Source: Ruminococcus hominis (GTDB lineage Bacteria > Bacillota > Clostridia > Lachnospirales > Lachnospiraceae). From it: 64,000 bases of DNA. How positions within the stretch are numbered: the stretch's first letter is position 1; each line of letters opens with the position of its first letter. The stretch lies in NCBI RefSeq assembly GCF_014287355.1, contig NZ_JACOPE010000001.1, positions 1,736,001-1,800,000 on the forward strand, read 5' to 3'. This document shows, one piece after another, positions 37,456-47,684 of this stretch. The position numbers were made by a program, and so were the translations under genes. The notes beneath the pieces were generated by a model that was not told the DNA's origin, ran no database searches, and worked only from the letters and a program-made list of their open reading frames with translations.

Positions 37456-38673
37456 TTATTCTTCTATACGGATCATATGGATGATTCCCGGAAACTCTGC
37501 TGATTTTTCTTTATAACTTCCTTCTGTCATCTCTTCCGTAACAAAGCCGAACTCACCATTCAATCCATCTACTTTCACAATTGAAATCGGACCAAATGAG
37601 CTCTCCAAATGTGCCTTCATAGCTTCGGCATCACCTTTGATTCGAACAAAAAATTTCTTACTCGTATTATCAAGTGGAAGAAGCTCTAACTTCTCATTTT
37701 TCCACATTGTCATGATATTACGATTCAAATGTTTTGCCTCATCAACAACATCTGCGACAACTGCACTCGCTGTTGGAAGTTTACCCGCTCCACTTCCGTA
37801 GAACATTGCATCTCCAAGAACATTTCCATGAACAAAAATCGCATTGAACACATCATTTACATTGTAAAGAGGATGCTCTTTATGCAGTAATGCCGGAGCT
37901 ACAATTGCATGCAAATGATCGTTGTCTCTTTTACTTGACGCAAGTAATTTAATCGTCATTCCCATTTCTTTTGCATACATCATGTCTTCTTTTGTGATAT
38001 TTGTGATACCTTCTGTATAAATATCTTCAAAATCAACCTGCTGTCCTGAAATTAAAGAAGATAAAATCGCGATTTTACGACACGCATCATAGCCTTCTAC
38101 ATCTGCTTCCGGATTTCGCTCTGCGTATCCTTTATCCTGCGCTTCTTTTAAAACTTCTGCATAATCTGCACCTTCATAGAACATTTTGGAAAGCATATAA
38201 TTTGTTGTTCCATTCAAAATACCTGTTATTTCTTCAATTTCATCTGCTGTCAATGAAGAGTTCAAAGGACGGATGATCGGAATTCCGCCTCCAACGCTTG
38301 CTTCAAACAAGAAGTTAATATTCTTATCGCGGGCAATAGACAATAATTCTGCTCCATGCTTAGCTACCAATGCTTTATTTGATGTTGCAACACTCTTTCC
38401 AGCCTGAAGGGAACGTTTTACGAAAGTATATGCAGGCTCAATTCCGCCCATTACCTCGACTACGATTTGTACATCCGGATCTTCTACGATCACGTTGAAA
38501 TCATGTACCAATTTTTCCTGTATCGGATCTCCCGGAAAATCTCTCAGATCCAGAACATACTTCACATTCAACTCATCCCCGATTCTTTGGTTAATCCGTT
38601 CATGATTGGTATGAATGACTTCAACTACTCCTGATCCTACTGTGCCATAACCTAATACTGCTATATTTACCAT
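37456..38673 (-). CDS. hom: Homoserine dehydrogenase
   Basis: 405 aa. Reduces aspartate semialdehyde to homoserine for threonine and methionine synthesis. The Rossmann motif GYGTVGSGV is at residues 8-16, followed by the catalytic domain with FEASVGGGIPII near 122, NGTTNYMLSKM near 152 and the family signature YAERNPEADVEGYDACRKIA near 180. The C-terminal ACT domain (FFVRIKGDAEAMKAHLESSF) allows feedback control. AGGGAG precedes ATG; it follows prfB by 35 bases. Confidence 0.96.
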   Translation of the reverse strand: MVNIAVLGYGTVGSGVVEVIHTNHERINQRIGDELNVKYVLDLRDFPGDPIQEKLVHDFNVIVEDPDVQIVVEVMGGIEPAYTFVKRSLQAGKSVATSNKALVAKHGAELLSIARDKNINFLFEASVGGGIPIIRPLNSSLTADEIEEITGILNGTTNYMLSKMFYEGADYAEVLKEAQDKGYAERNPEADVEGYDACRKIAILSSLISGQQVDFEDIYTEGITNITKEDMMYAKEMGMTIKLLASSKRDNDHLHAIVAPALLHKEHPLYNVNDVFNAIFVHGNVLGDAMFYGSGAGKLPTASAVVADVVDEAKHLNRNIMTMWKNEKLELLPLDNTSKKFFVRIKGDAEAMKAHLESSFGPISIVKVDGLNGEFGFVTEEMTEGSYKEKSAEFPGIIHMIRIEE

Positions 38674-38708
38674 TTCATTCTCCCTTTCTTGCTATACACA
38701 TCTATCAT

Positions 38709-39807
38709 CTAATTCGCACTCAAATATGCATTAATAAACGGATCCAGATAGCCATCCATAACTGCATTCACGTTACTGATTTCTTCGTTCGTTCTGTGAT
38801 CTTTTACCATTGTATATGGCTGCATAACATATGAACGAATCTGATTGCCAAATCCAATATCCTTTACTTCACCGCGGATACCTGACATCTTGTCCGCCTG
38901 CTCCTGCTGTTTCAGCAAATATAATTTTGCTTTCAACATCTGCATTGCTTTATCTTTGTTCATATGCTGTGAACGCTCATTTTGACACTGTACTACAATT
39001 CCCGTTGGCAAATGCGTAATTCGAATTGCAGAAGATGTTTTATTAATGTGCTGTCCACCGGCTCCGCTGGAACGATACGTGTCAATTCGAAGATCATCAT
39101 CGTTAATCTCAACTTCAATATCCTCTTGAATATCCGGAATCACGTCGCAAGATGCAAACGAAGTCTGTCGTTTACCTGCTGCATTAAATGGTGAAATACG
39201 CACAAGACGATGCACACCCTTTTCGGAGCGCAGATATCCATATGCATTTTCTCCCTGAATTTCAATTGTTACACCTTTTATTCCTGCCACATCGCCTTCC
39301 AGATAGTCAAGCACTTCTACTGAATATCCTTTTTTCTCGGCCCAACGTGTATACATACGATACAGCATACTGGCCCAGTCACAGGATTCCGTTCCGCCTG
39401 CTCCTGCATGAATCGTCAGGATTGCACTGCACTTATCGTATTCTCCTGTAAGAAGCGTCTGTATTCTCAACTCTTCAAACTCTTCTTTAAACCGCTCCAG
39501 ATCCTCTTGTATCTCTTGTATCGTATCGTCATCAGGTTCTTCTTCACTCATCTCTATCAGAAGACCGATATCCTCATAATCTGTAAACATTTGTTCAATC
39601 TGTTTTACAGAATCCTGGAGTCCTCTCAAATATTTCATTGTCTGCTGAGATTCCTCCGGATTATCCCAAAATCCAGGTTCTTCAATTCTTCTTTCTAATT
39701 CTTCGATTCGTTCTTTCTTTGACGCTAAGTCAAAGTGAATCCCTCAAATCTTTCAGCGGTTCTTCATATGCTGTCAACGTCTGTTTCAACTCATCTAACA
39801 AAACCAC
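38709..39807 (-). CDS. prfB: Peptide chain release factor 2, with programmed +1 frameshift
   Basis: RF2 terminates translation at UGA and UAA. The zero frame starts at GTG 39807 (AGGTGA 5 bases upstream) and encodes MVLLDELKQTLTAYEEPLKD then LRDSL before an in-frame TGA (39732-39730). Shifting +1 at CTT-TGA-C continues DLASKKERIEELERRIEEPG and the full RF2 body to 38709, about 365 aa in total. GAGGG lies 5 bases before the shift site. The GGQ motif is seen in RSSGAGGQHINKT; the stop-recognition loop region is present. This is the classic autoregulation: scarce RF2 favours frameshifting. Confidence 0.95.
39729..39745 (-). promoter_or_regulatory. RF2 programmed frameshift site
   Basis: Slippery sequence CTTTGAC (39735-39729) with an internal SD-like GAGGG (39745-39741). 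The ribosome moves +1 from CTT to TTT so that TGA is bypassed and GAC is read. Confidence 0.92.
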
Positions 39808-39846
39808 CTTATTCACCTCTTTCATTTTTTATAATTGCTTTAAAAA

Positions 39847-42423
39847 TTATACGATTTTTCTTCCACAGCACTGTTTGTATTTCTTTCCACTTCCGCATGG
39901 ACATGGATCATTTGGATATATTTTCTTCTCTTCACGTTTTTTCGGAGCTCGTACAGCGGTTTCATCTTTATTCGTTCCTGTCACTTTCGCAACCTGCTCA
40001 CGCTCTACTTTCTGCTCAACACGGATATTAAACAACGTCTTGATCGTCATCTCTGCGATAGCATTCGTCATTTCGCCGAACATATCATATCCCATCATTT
40101 TATATTCTACCAGCGGATCTCTCTGACCATATGCCTGAAGACCGATTCCCTGACGCAGCTGATCCATATCATCAATGTGATCCATCCATTTTGCATCGAT
40201 TACTTTTAACAATACAACCCGTTCCATCTCTCGGATCTGTTCCGGTTCCGGGAATTCTGCTTCTTTACCTTCATATGCCTTAACAGCTTTTTCTTTCAAT
40301 AAATGCTTCAGTTCCTTCTGCTGCATGTCTTCAATTTCTTTTGCTGTAGGGAATTTTAATTGTGGAATAACATCATGAAGTGAAACTTCAAGTCCTGTCA
40401 AATCCCATTCTTCCGGATCTACATCCGGTGACACACAGCGGTCGACCAGATTTTCCACATATTCCGTGATCATATTATAAACTGTATCGCGCATACTCTC
40501 GCCATCCAGAACGCGGCGTCTCTCTTCGTAAATGATTTCACGCTGTTCATTCATAACCTGGTCGTATTCCAATAAATTCTTACGAATTCCATAGTTATTG
40601 CTCTCAATTTTCTTCTGCGCCTTTTCTATTGCATTAGAAAGCATCTTATGTTCAATCTGCTCTCCGTCTTCTACACCCAAAGTGTTAAATACGGACATCA
40701 ATTTTTCGGAACCGAATAATCTCATCAGATCATCTTCCAAAGAAATATAAAAGCGAGACTCTCCCGGATCACCCTGACGACCTGCACGACCACGCAGCTG
40801 ATTATCAATACGACGAGATTCATGACGTTCTGTACCAATAATCTTCAATCCACCTGCTGCCTTTGATTCATCATCCAGCTTAATATCCGTACCACGGCCA
40901 GCCATGTTTGTAGCAATTGTAACAGCTCCATGTATTCCGGCATCTGCTACAATCTCAGCTTCCTGTTCATGGTATTTTGCATTCAAAACATTGTGAGGGA
41001 TTCCCTCTTTTTTCAACATCTTGCTAAGTAACTCTGATACATCAATTGTAATTGTACCTACCAGAACAGGCTGGCCTGTTGCATGCGCTTCTTTTACTGC
41101 CTCTACAACAGCCTTATACTTTTCCTCTTTTGTCTTATAAACAGCGTCATCTAAATCCTTTCTCTGAACCGGAAGGTTTGTTGGAATTTCGATAACGTCC
41201 ATTCCATAAATATCTCTAAATTCTTTTTCCTCTGTCAAGGCAGTACCTGTCATACCGCTCTTTTTCTCATATTTATTAAACAAATTCTGGAATGTAATCG
41301 TTGCAAGAGTTTTGCTTTCTCTCATCACTTTTACATGTTCTTTAGCCTCGATTGCCTGATGAAGACCATCTGAATAACGACGTCCAGGCATAATACGTCC
41401 TGTAAACTCATCGACAATAACAACCTCTCCCTCTGGTGTCACCACATAATCCTGATCACGGAACATAAGATTATGTGCACGCAATGCAAGAATGATATTA
41501 TGCTGAATCTCAAGATTTTCCGGATCGGCAAGGTTTTCAATATGGAAGAATTTCTCTACCTTCTTCACACCATCTTCAGTCAGGTTTACTGACTTCTCTT
41601 TCTCATTTACAATATAGTCACCTGTTTCCTCGATATCTTCTCCCATGATGGCATTAATCTTAGAGAATTCACCACTTGCCTCTCCACGTTCCAACTGACG
41701 CGCAAGAATATCACAGGCTTCATATAATTTTGTTGATTTACTGCTCTGTCCGGAAATAATCAATGGTGTTCTTGCCTCATCGATCAATACTGAATCGACC
41801 TCATCAATAACTGCAAAATTCAATCCGCGTTGTACAAGCTGCTCTTTATAAATAACCATATTATCTCTCAGATAATCAAATCCAAGCTCGTTATTGGTTA
41901 CATAAGTGATATCACAATCGTAAGCTGCACGTCTCTCTTCACTTTCCATGCTATTGAGAACCACTCCGACTGTCAGTCCTAAAAATTGATGTACTTTTCC
42001 CATCCACTCCGCATCACGTCTTGCGAGATAATCATTGACTGTTACAATGTGAACGCCTTTTCCGCTCAATGCGTTCAAATAAGCAGGTAATGTAGAAACC
42101 AGTGTCTTACCTTCACCTGTTCTCATCTCTGCAATTCGTCCCTGATGTAAAATAATACCACCAATCAACTGTACACGATAATGTTTCATACCAAGACTTC
42201 TATAAGCCGCTTCACGTACTGTTGCATATGCTTCCGGTAAAATATCGTCTAATGTTTCCCCCTCATTCAGACGTTGTTTAAATTCTTTTGTTTTTCCTCT
42301 CAGTTCCTCATCAGAAAGTGCCTGCATCTGTGAATCCAATGCTTCAATCTGATCAACTATTGGATATATTCGTTTTAATTCGTTTTCACTATGTGTACCA
42401 AATATTTTCTGTATTAAACCCAT
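39847..42423 (-). CDS. secA: Preprotein translocase ATPase SecA
   Basis: 858 aa. DEAD motor that drives proteins through SecYEG. Walker A region MRTGEGKTL near residue 100, [12 protein letters not shown], motif [18 protein letters not shown] near 205, GTDIKL and the arginine finger segment [20 protein letters not shown] near 535. The C-terminus has the zinc-binding [14 protein letters not shown] that contacts SecB or ribosomes. Length is typical for a clostridial SecA1. Confidence 0.97.
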   Translation of the reverse strand: MGLIQKIFGTHSENELKRIYPIVDQIEALDSQMQALSDEELRGKTKEFKQRLNEGETLDDILPEAYATVREAAYRSLGMKHYRVQLIGGIILHQGRIAEMRTGEGKTLVSTLPAYLNALSGKGVHIVTVNDYLARRDAEWMGKVHQFLGLTVGVVLNSMESEERRAAYDCDITYVTNNELGFDYLRDNMVIYKEQLVQRGLNFAVIDEVDSVLIDEARTPLIISGQSSKSTKLYEACDILARQLERGEASGEFSKINAIMGEDIEETGDYIVNEKEKSVNLTEDGVKKVEKFFHIENLADPENLEIQHNIILALRAHNLMFRDQDYVVTPEGEVVIVDEFTGRIMPGRRYSDGLHQAIEAKEHVKVMRESKTLATITFQNLFNKYEKKSGMTGTALTEEKEFRDIYGMDVIEIPTNLPVQRKDLDDAVYKTKEEKYKAVVEAVKEAHATGQPVLVGTITIDVSELLSKMLKKEGIPHNVLNAKYHEQEAEIVADAGIHGAVTIATNMAGRGTDIKLDDESKAAGGLKIIGTERHESRRIDNQLRGRAGRQGDPGESRFYISLEDDLMRLFGSEKLMSVFNTLGVEDGEQIEHKMLSNAIEKAQKKIESNNYGIRKNLLEYDQVMNEQREIIYEERRRVLDGESMRDTVYNMITEYVENLVDRCVSPDVDPEEWDLTGLEVSLHDVIPQLKFPTAKEIEDMQQKELKHLLKEKAVKAYEGKEAEFPEPEQIREMERVVLLKVIDAKWMDHIDDMDQLRQGIGLQAYGQRDPLVEYKMMGYDMFGEMTNAIAEMTIKTLFNIRVEQKVEREQVAKVTGTNKDETAVRAPKKREEKKIYPNDPCPCGSGKKYKQCCGRKIV

Positions 42424-42493
42424 AATCAGTAGTGTACTCCTTGTCTAATTTTACTCTGTTCTCCATTTTATCACTAATTGAGCTTAAATTCAA

Positions 42494-43285
42494 TTACTGT
42501 TTCGTACAGTTTTGTATACTGCTTTTAACAATTTCGCGATATGATATTGATCCGCCAAATAAATCCAATGCACTTCCTATCGTATAATCCAATTTTCCGC
42601 CACAGGCTTCTTCAAATTTCTTCAAATCATCTATACTTCCAATACCCCCGGCATATGTAATCTTTGTACCATTCCACTTTCCGAGCATTTCGACGAGTTC
42701 CAGCTCCACTCCTGATGATTTTCCCTCTACATCCACACCATGGATTAGAAATTCATCACAATATTCTGCCAATTCATCTAGTGTTTTTTCATTCAATTTC
42801 ACTTCCGTAAATGTCTGCCAACGATTTGTCACAACATAATAATCATTGTTTTTTTTGCGACAGCTCAAATCCAATACTAACTTTTCTTTTCCTGCTTCCT
42901 GCAATAACTTCTGTAAATTATCTTGATGAAATTTCCCATCTTGAAATACATAAGAAGTTACAATCACATGACTTGCACCTGCCTGCAAATATTCCTGTGC
43001 ATTTTCCGCTGTTATCCCGCCACCGATCTGCATGCCTTTCGGATATGCCTGTAATGCTGATAGTGCTTGCTTTTTTGTCTCTTTATAATATTCTGAAGTC
43101 GGAGGATTCAGTAAAATAATATGTCCTCCTGACAATCCGTCTTTCTGATACATCTTTGCGTAATATGCAGCATCCAACTCTGAAGAGAAATTCGTTTTTG
43201 CTGTATCCCCTTTATCGCAAAGTGAACCGCCAACAATCTGTTTTACTTTTCCGTTATGTATATCAATACAAGGTCTGAATTTCAT
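42494..43285 (-). CDS. hisA: Eukaryotic-type HisA isomerase
   Basis: 263 aa (beta/alpha)8 barrel of the ProFAR isomerase (histidine step 4) in the HIS6-like branch rather than the usual bacterial HisA. The first catalytic Asp is in FRPCIDIHNGKVKQIVGG, followed by a long acidic insertion DKGDTAKTNFSSELDAAYYA; GGGIT near 92 and the second site ELAEYCDEFLIHGVDVEGK near 175, and phosphate loops TYAGGIGSIDDL and TIGSALDLFGG are present. No other his genes adjoin, so it is an isolated gene. Confidence 0.88.
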   Translation of the reverse strand: MKFRPCIDIHNGKVKQIVGGSLCDKGDTAKTNFSSELDAAYYAKMYQKDGLSGGHIILLNPPTSEYYKETKKQALSALQAYPKGMQIGGGITAENAQEYLQAGASHVIVTSYVFQDGKFHQDNLQKLLQEAGKEKLVLDLSCRKKNNDYYVVTNRWQTFTEVKLNEKTLDELAEYCDEFLIHGVDVEGKSSGVELELVEMLGKWNGTKITYAGGIGSIDDLKKFEEACGGKLDYTIGSALDLFGGSISYREIVKSSIQNCTKQ

Positions 43286-43370
43286 GGTATAATCCGCCTT
43301 TCTGCCTTTTAAATACTATTTCACATCATTTTGTGTCTCAACCACTTCACCATTTTATCATAGTAAAGTC

Positions 43371-43409
43371 AAAAAAGGAAGAGAAAACCAAATATCAGTT
43401 TCTCTCCCT
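43371..43409 (-). terminator. Terminator after small lipoprotein gene
   Basis: On the minus strand an 11-bp stem with one G-T pair (43409-43399 with 43386-43376) is followed by TTTTTT. The 43286-43370 stretch beyond it is the short A+T-rich leader of hisA. Confidence 0.65.
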
Positions 43410-43455
43410 CTATGTTACATGTTATTACTTTTAACGCATTTGCAAACGACTTTTT

Positions 43456-43719
43456 CTATCGTACTGTACCCTTATCCGTTGCTCCATTATCAGTCATATC
43501 ATCTACTGCATCATCAATTCCCTCGGTCACATCATTTACTGCATCATCGATAATACCATCTCCATCCTTATCAGCCTTTGTATCAGCTCCTTGATCCGTA
43601 GTATTATTATTTCCCTGATCCGCAGCATTCATTCCGGTGTTTGTTGTTCCACATGCAGTCATACTTCCCATCAACAATACACTGACAACTAATAATATCG
43701 CCGTTTTCATTTTCTTCAT
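43456..43719 (-). CDS. Small Asp-rich lipoprotein
   Basis: 87 aa: signal MKKMKTAILLVVSVLLMGSM with lipobox MTAC (Cys 23), then a short low-complexity tail rich in N, T, D and G. The segment DKDGDGIIDDAV has the spacing of a calcium-binding DxDxDG loop (EF-hand or thrombospondin type 3-like). It would be tethered on the outer membrane face. No family was recognised; the repeated D-D-A-V pattern (IIDDAVNDV, GIDDAVDDM) suggests internal duplication. Confidence 0.72.
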   Translation of the reverse strand: MKKMKTAILLVVSVLLMGSMTACGTTNTGMNAADQGNNNTTDQGADTKADKDGDGIIDDAVNDVTEGIDDAVDDMTDNGATDKGTVR

Positions 43720-43828
43720 TTTGATTCTTCCTTTCCATAAAAAATCTTGTACACTTACTATGTACTTTTTTATCGTTTTTATGTTTGGAAAAATCTTCCA
43801 AAAGAAAAATTTCTATAGATATACAACT

Positions 43829-45787
43829 TTATAGTTTTTCTTTCAATTCACCACTGCGATAAGCCGCCAACAGTACTTCCAAATCTGCTATCTGTTCTTT
43901 TAATTCTTTTCCGACATCGGTATTTTCAACAAGACTTCTTTGTACAACACGGCGGATCACCATACTTTCTGAATGAATATCACTTTCTTTTTCAATCGCA
44001 GATTCTGTTGATTCAAATGGTTCGTGCGCAACAAGCAACAATCCATAAGAATTGTAGATTAATGTATATCCGGCAATTCCTGTTTCTCGTTGATAAGCTT
44101 TTGAGAATCCACCATCAATTACCATGACTTTACCATTACATTTCACAGGACTTTCCCCGTTTTTTCTTTTAACCGGAACATGTCCATTAATAATATGCGT
44201 ATCATCTGATTCAAAATCCAACCCAAACTCTTTCATAATAGATGCAATTACTTTTTCATTTTCTATATATTGATAGTATGGATTTTTCACCTCTGTATGA
44301 GTTTCTTTCTCCGCAAGAAAATATCGTTCGAAGGTTGCCATTTTATCCTTTCCAAACAATGGTGAATTCGGATTCAGCCAGATATACCACATGATATCTT
44401 TTCCGTTTTCACAATCCTCTCTGTTAACTGCGAAAAATCCTTTTCTTACATAACGCTCTAATGCATCATACAAAGACTTGCCTTTGAATTTTTTACTAAA
44501 CAATGTTACTTCTTTCAAAGTTCCATCTTCATTTAATGGTACACACCCATGATACAACAAGTTATTGTTGTAGACCTTATACAAACTTCCTTTCGAAAGT
44601 AGAAAATGCATATGTTCCTGCAGTTTTTCGCATCCGGTAAACGCACGTTCCAATCGTTCCATTACATCTTCCTCGTCTGCCGATAACTGATATGGGTTCT
44701 TTGGATCGATCGTTGGGAAGTTTGTATCCAGCAATTTATACTCTTTTCCATCTAACGTAATAGTCCCTTTTTCATAATCAATCCGATGTAAAAGGGCGCG
44801 CTCTTCCAACCCAAATCCCGGCTGACGTCTGATTGTCTGTCCTTCAATTTTAAACTGAATAATTGAAATTGCTTTATGCATTCTCATATTCAGCTCCATC
44901 TCTGCCCTATTTGGATTGTCCGAACCTTTCAGCTTAAAGCAATCACACGGATCATCTCCATATACCTGAAGTGCAAATGTCGCTAATGGAAGGAGATTAA
45001 TTCCATATCCATCTTCAAGAATATCCAAATTGCCATAACGTGCACAAATTCGGATTACATTCGCAATACATGCTAATTGTCCTGCCGCAGCTCCCATCCA
45101 TACAACATCATGGTTGCCCCACTGAATATCCAGTGAATGATAACTCATCAGCTTATCCATAATAATATGTGGTCCCGGTCCTCTGTCATAAATATCTCCT
45201 ACAATATGCAAATGATCTACAACCAGGCGCTGGATCAATGATGAAATCGCAATAATAAATTCTTCCGCCCGTCCAATTCGAATGATCGTCATTATAATCT
45301 CATTATAATAAGATTCTTTATCATTTATTTCTGAACGTTCTGTAATCAATTCTTCTATAACATAAGCAAAATCTTTTGGCAGTGCTTTCCTTACTTTGGA
45401 ACGAGTATATTTGCTTGCTGCCCTCTTACTCACTTCAATCAAACGATACAGATTAATCTTGTACCAATCCTCCATATTTGATTCTGTCTTCTTTACTTGA
45501 GCTATCTTATCTTTCGGATAATAAATCAATGTTGCGAGGGATTGCTTATCCCTGCTGCTCAATGTATTTCCAAAAACATCATTAATTTTTCTCCTCACAG
45601 ATCCCGAGCCATTCTTTAGTACGTGAGAAAACGCCTCATACTCTCCATGAACATCTGTAATAAAATGTTCTGTACCCTTTGGCAAATTCAAAATTGCCTG
45701 TAAATTGATAATCTCTGTAGATGCTGCTGCTATCGTTGGATATAGATCAGACAAACGATCCAGATACCTTTCTTCCAAATTTCTCAT
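43829..45787 (-). CDS. fbp: Fructose-1,6-bisphosphatase class III
   Basis: 652 aa gluconeogenic phosphatase of the Firmicute class III type, related to calcineurin-like phosphoesterases. Motifs: FITDVHGEYEAF near 45, VGDIYDRGPGPHIIMD near 193, GNHDVVWMGAA near 220, NGHVPVKRKNGESPVKC near 530 and VIDGGFSKAYQ near 552, giving metal-binding D, H and N residues. ATG 45787 has AAGGA 7 bases upstream; ATG 45814 would add 9 residues. Confidence 0.95.
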   Translation of the reverse strand: MRNLEERYLDRLSDLYPTIAAASTEIINLQAILNLPKGTEHFITDVHGEYEAFSHVLKNGSGSVRRKINDVFGNTLSSRDKQSLATLIYYPKDKIAQVKKTESNMEDWYKINLYRLIEVSKRAASKYTRSKVRKALPKDFAYVIEELITERSEINDKESYYNEIIMTIIRIGRAEEFIIAISSLIQRLVVDHLHIVGDIYDRGPGPHIIMDKLMSYHSLDIQWGNHDVVWMGAAAGQLACIANVIRICARYGNLDILEDGYGINLLPLATFALQVYGDDPCDCFKLKGSDNPNRAEMELNMRMHKAISIIQFKIEGQTIRRQPGFGLEERALLHRIDYEKGTITLDGKEYKLLDTNFPTIDPKNPYQLSADEEDVMERLERAFTGCEKLQEHMHFLLSKGSLYKVYNNNLLYHGCVPLNEDGTLKEVTLFSKKFKGKSLYDALERYVRKGFFAVNREDCENGKDIMWYIWLNPNSPLFGKDKMATFERYFLAEKETHTEVKNPYYQYIENEKVIASIMKEFGLDFESDDTHIINGHVPVKRKNGESPVKCNGKVMVIDGGFSKAYQRETGIAGYTLIYNSYGLLLVAHEPFESTESAIEKESDIHSESMVIRRVVQRSLVENTDVGKELKEQIADLEVLLAAYRSGELKEKL

Positions 45788-45850
45788 AAACGATTCCTTT
45801 TCCCCTGAGTTCATCTAACCTCAAGAACCTGTTTTTTATTTTTTATTCTA

Positions 45851-46609
45851 TTAAAATGCAATTACGTCACTCATATCGTACATTCCAGCCGGTTTGCCTG
45901 CCAGATATTTTGCAGCTTCAACAGCCCCTTTTCCAAATACACTTCTGGAATATGCTGTGTGTTTAAACTCAATCACTTCATCTGTTCCGGCAAAAATCAC
46001 TTCATGCTCTCCGACAATTGTTCCGGCACGAACTGCTGAAATACCAATTTCTTTTGAGTCGCGTTTCTGACGCACCTGGCTTCTGTCATAAACATAGTTG
46101 TATTCATTATTCAATGCATCATTAATAGAGTCTGCAAGTGCAAGTGCTGTTCCACTTGGCGCATCCAGTTTTTGATTGTGATGTTTTTCTACTAATTCAA
46201 TATCATATCCTGCCGGTGCCAGCACCTTAGCGGCATCCTTCAAGAGCTTTAACAAAAGATTAATTCCCATAGACATATTCGCAGATTTTAAAATTGCAAC
46301 TTTTTCAGAAGCTTCTTTAATTTTCTGCAGCTGTTCCTCTGAATAACCCGTCGAACAAATTACCGCCGGCACTTGCTTACTTATACAATAAGCCAACAAT
46401 CCTTCCAATGCTGCAGCATTCGAAAAATCAATCACCACATCAACTTCTACATCACAATCTGCAAAACTTTTGAATACCGGATATGTATTCGAAATTCCAG
46501 TATAAGTATCTATTCCTGCCACGATTTCAACCTGCTCATCCTCTTTTACAAGACCTGTTATCATCTGTCCCATCTTTCCATTGCATCCACTCATCAAAAC
46601 TCTTATCAT
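45851..46609 (-). CDS. dapB: 4-hydroxy-tetrahydrodipicolinate reductase
   Basis: 252 aa enzyme of lysine/diaminopimelate synthesis using NAD(P)H. N-terminal Rossmann motif MSGCNGKMGQMI, DVVIDFSNA near 67, CSTGYSEEQL near 90, the catalytic signature ELVEKHHNQKLDAPSGTAL near 145-163 and the C-terminal VFGKGAVEAAKYL. AGGAGG is 7 bases before ATG 46609; the frame from 46723 would add 38 unrelated residues. lysA at the right end belongs to the same pathway. Confidence 0.96.
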   Translation of the reverse strand: MIRVLMSGCNGKMGQMITGLVKEDEQVEIVAGIDTYTGISNTYPVFKSFADCDVEVDVVIDFSNAAALEGLLAYCISKQVPAVICSTGYSEEQLQKIKEASEKVAILKSANMSMGINLLLKLLKDAAKVLAPAGYDIELVEKHHNQKLDAPSGTALALADSINDALNNEYNYVYDRSQVRQKRDSKEIGISAVRAGTIVGEHEVIFAGTDEVIEFKHTAYSRSVFGKGAVEAAKYLAGKPAGMYDMSDVIAF

Positions 46610-46710
46610 GTTTCTATCCTCCTGTATTTCACTGCGTTCTAGTCTTTTTAACCCATATTCTGTCACTAAGTATGGCTGATAGCTTTTTATGTATTTAATC
46701 ACTACTAACA

Positions 46711-46758
46711 AAAAGGATATCATATTTGAAGCAATTCCTCAAGAAATGATATCCTTTT
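46711..46758 (-). terminator. Terminator after ssb-like gene
   Basis: 13-bp perfect stem (46711-46723 with 46746-46758), with TTTTTG following on the minus strand. It separates the SSB-like gene from dapB. Confidence 0.82.
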
Positions 46759-46829
46759 AACGATCCCTTTTACCTAAAACAGATTACTGACCAATTTATA
46801 TTATATAATATCAGCTTACTTTTTGTTTC

Positions 46830-47456
46830 TTATTCTATACATTCTAATTTGCTTACGGAAACTTCATATGCTGTTCTTGTTTCAGTTTCTGCCTCGGATA
46901 ATTTTTTCACATAATTTCTGCTTTGAATTCTTCCAAGCAATTGTACGTGTTCTCCAACCTCAAATCCCGAAGCATATCTTGCATTTCTTCCCCAGCATAT
47001 ACAAGGAATATAATCTGATTTTCCATAAGGTCTGTTTACAGCCAGAAGCAAATCTGCAATTTCTCTTCCCAACGGAGTTTTTCTGTAAATTGGTTTTTTA
47101 CAAATGTATCCTTCTAATAGGATATGATTTGTCTTCGCTCCATCCAGTTCTTCATCTACAAATTCCAGTTCACGGACAAACACAGACAATACCAATCGAT
47201 TTTTTTGTTCTTCATGCCGGTTATACGAACGGAACTGCCCGGATACTTTAATAAATTCCCCGGTATAGTCCTGATTTACATCAATCAAACGTTCCGATAT
47301 TGTGAGCGGAATCCGATCTTCCGAATTGCTCAATCGCTTCACCATAACATCCATTACATAAAATCCTTCTCCAAACACCTCATGGCTATATGTAAGAGGT
47401 GAAGCAACCTCTCCCATAATTGTTACCTGATTATTTTCAATAATCTTATCTGACAT
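46830..47456 (-). CDS. Single-stranded DNA-binding protein with two OB folds
   Basis: 208 aa. Two SSB-like OB-fold halves can be seen: NQVTIMGEVASPLTYSHEVF to LVLSVFVRELEFVD, and NHILLEGYICKKPIYRKTPL to the GRIQSRNYVKK end. The second half carries the usual GREIADLLLAVNR, YIPCICWGRNA signature of bacterial SSB. There is no acidic DDDIPF-type tail, so it is not the main replicative SSB. It is probably an accessory SSB found widely in clostridia. Confidence 0.82.
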   Translation of the reverse strand: MSDKIIENNQVTIMGEVASPLTYSHEVFGEGFYVMDVMVKRLSNSEDRIPLTISERLIDVNQDYTGEFIKVSGQFRSYNRHEEQKNRLVLSVFVRELEFVDEELDGAKTNHILLEGYICKKPIYRKTPLGREIADLLLAVNRPYGKSDYIPCICWGRNARYASGFEVGEHVQLLGRIQSRNYVKKLSEAETETRTAYEVSVSKLECIE

Positions 47457-47607
47457 AATTTGTAATTCTCCCTTCCTCTTCGCGGTATTTTTAAGTCATT
47501 ACTAAATCTATGTTCTTTAACACCTTTTTTAGAACAAATTTATCCCAAAATCGCTCGACAGCCGAAAACGACTTTTTTCGCAGACATATTTTTTACATAT
47601 ATAGGTA

Positions 47608-47635
47608 TTGTAAATTTGAAATTTTGTGATAGAAT
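47608..47635 (+). promoter_or_regulatory. Probable typA promoter
   Basis: TTGTAA (47608-47613) and TAGAAT (47630-47635) with a 16-base spacer, 50 bases before the typA start. Confidence 0.5.
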
Positions 47636-47684
47636 AAAAAAGTTGTAACTTTATCATGATGTATTTAGGAAAGTGTGTGAAGCT

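Noticed and set aside
45851..46723. 290-aa version of DapB
   Set aside because: The first 38 residues are not DapB-like, and AGGAGG precedes ATG 46609, the canonical start.
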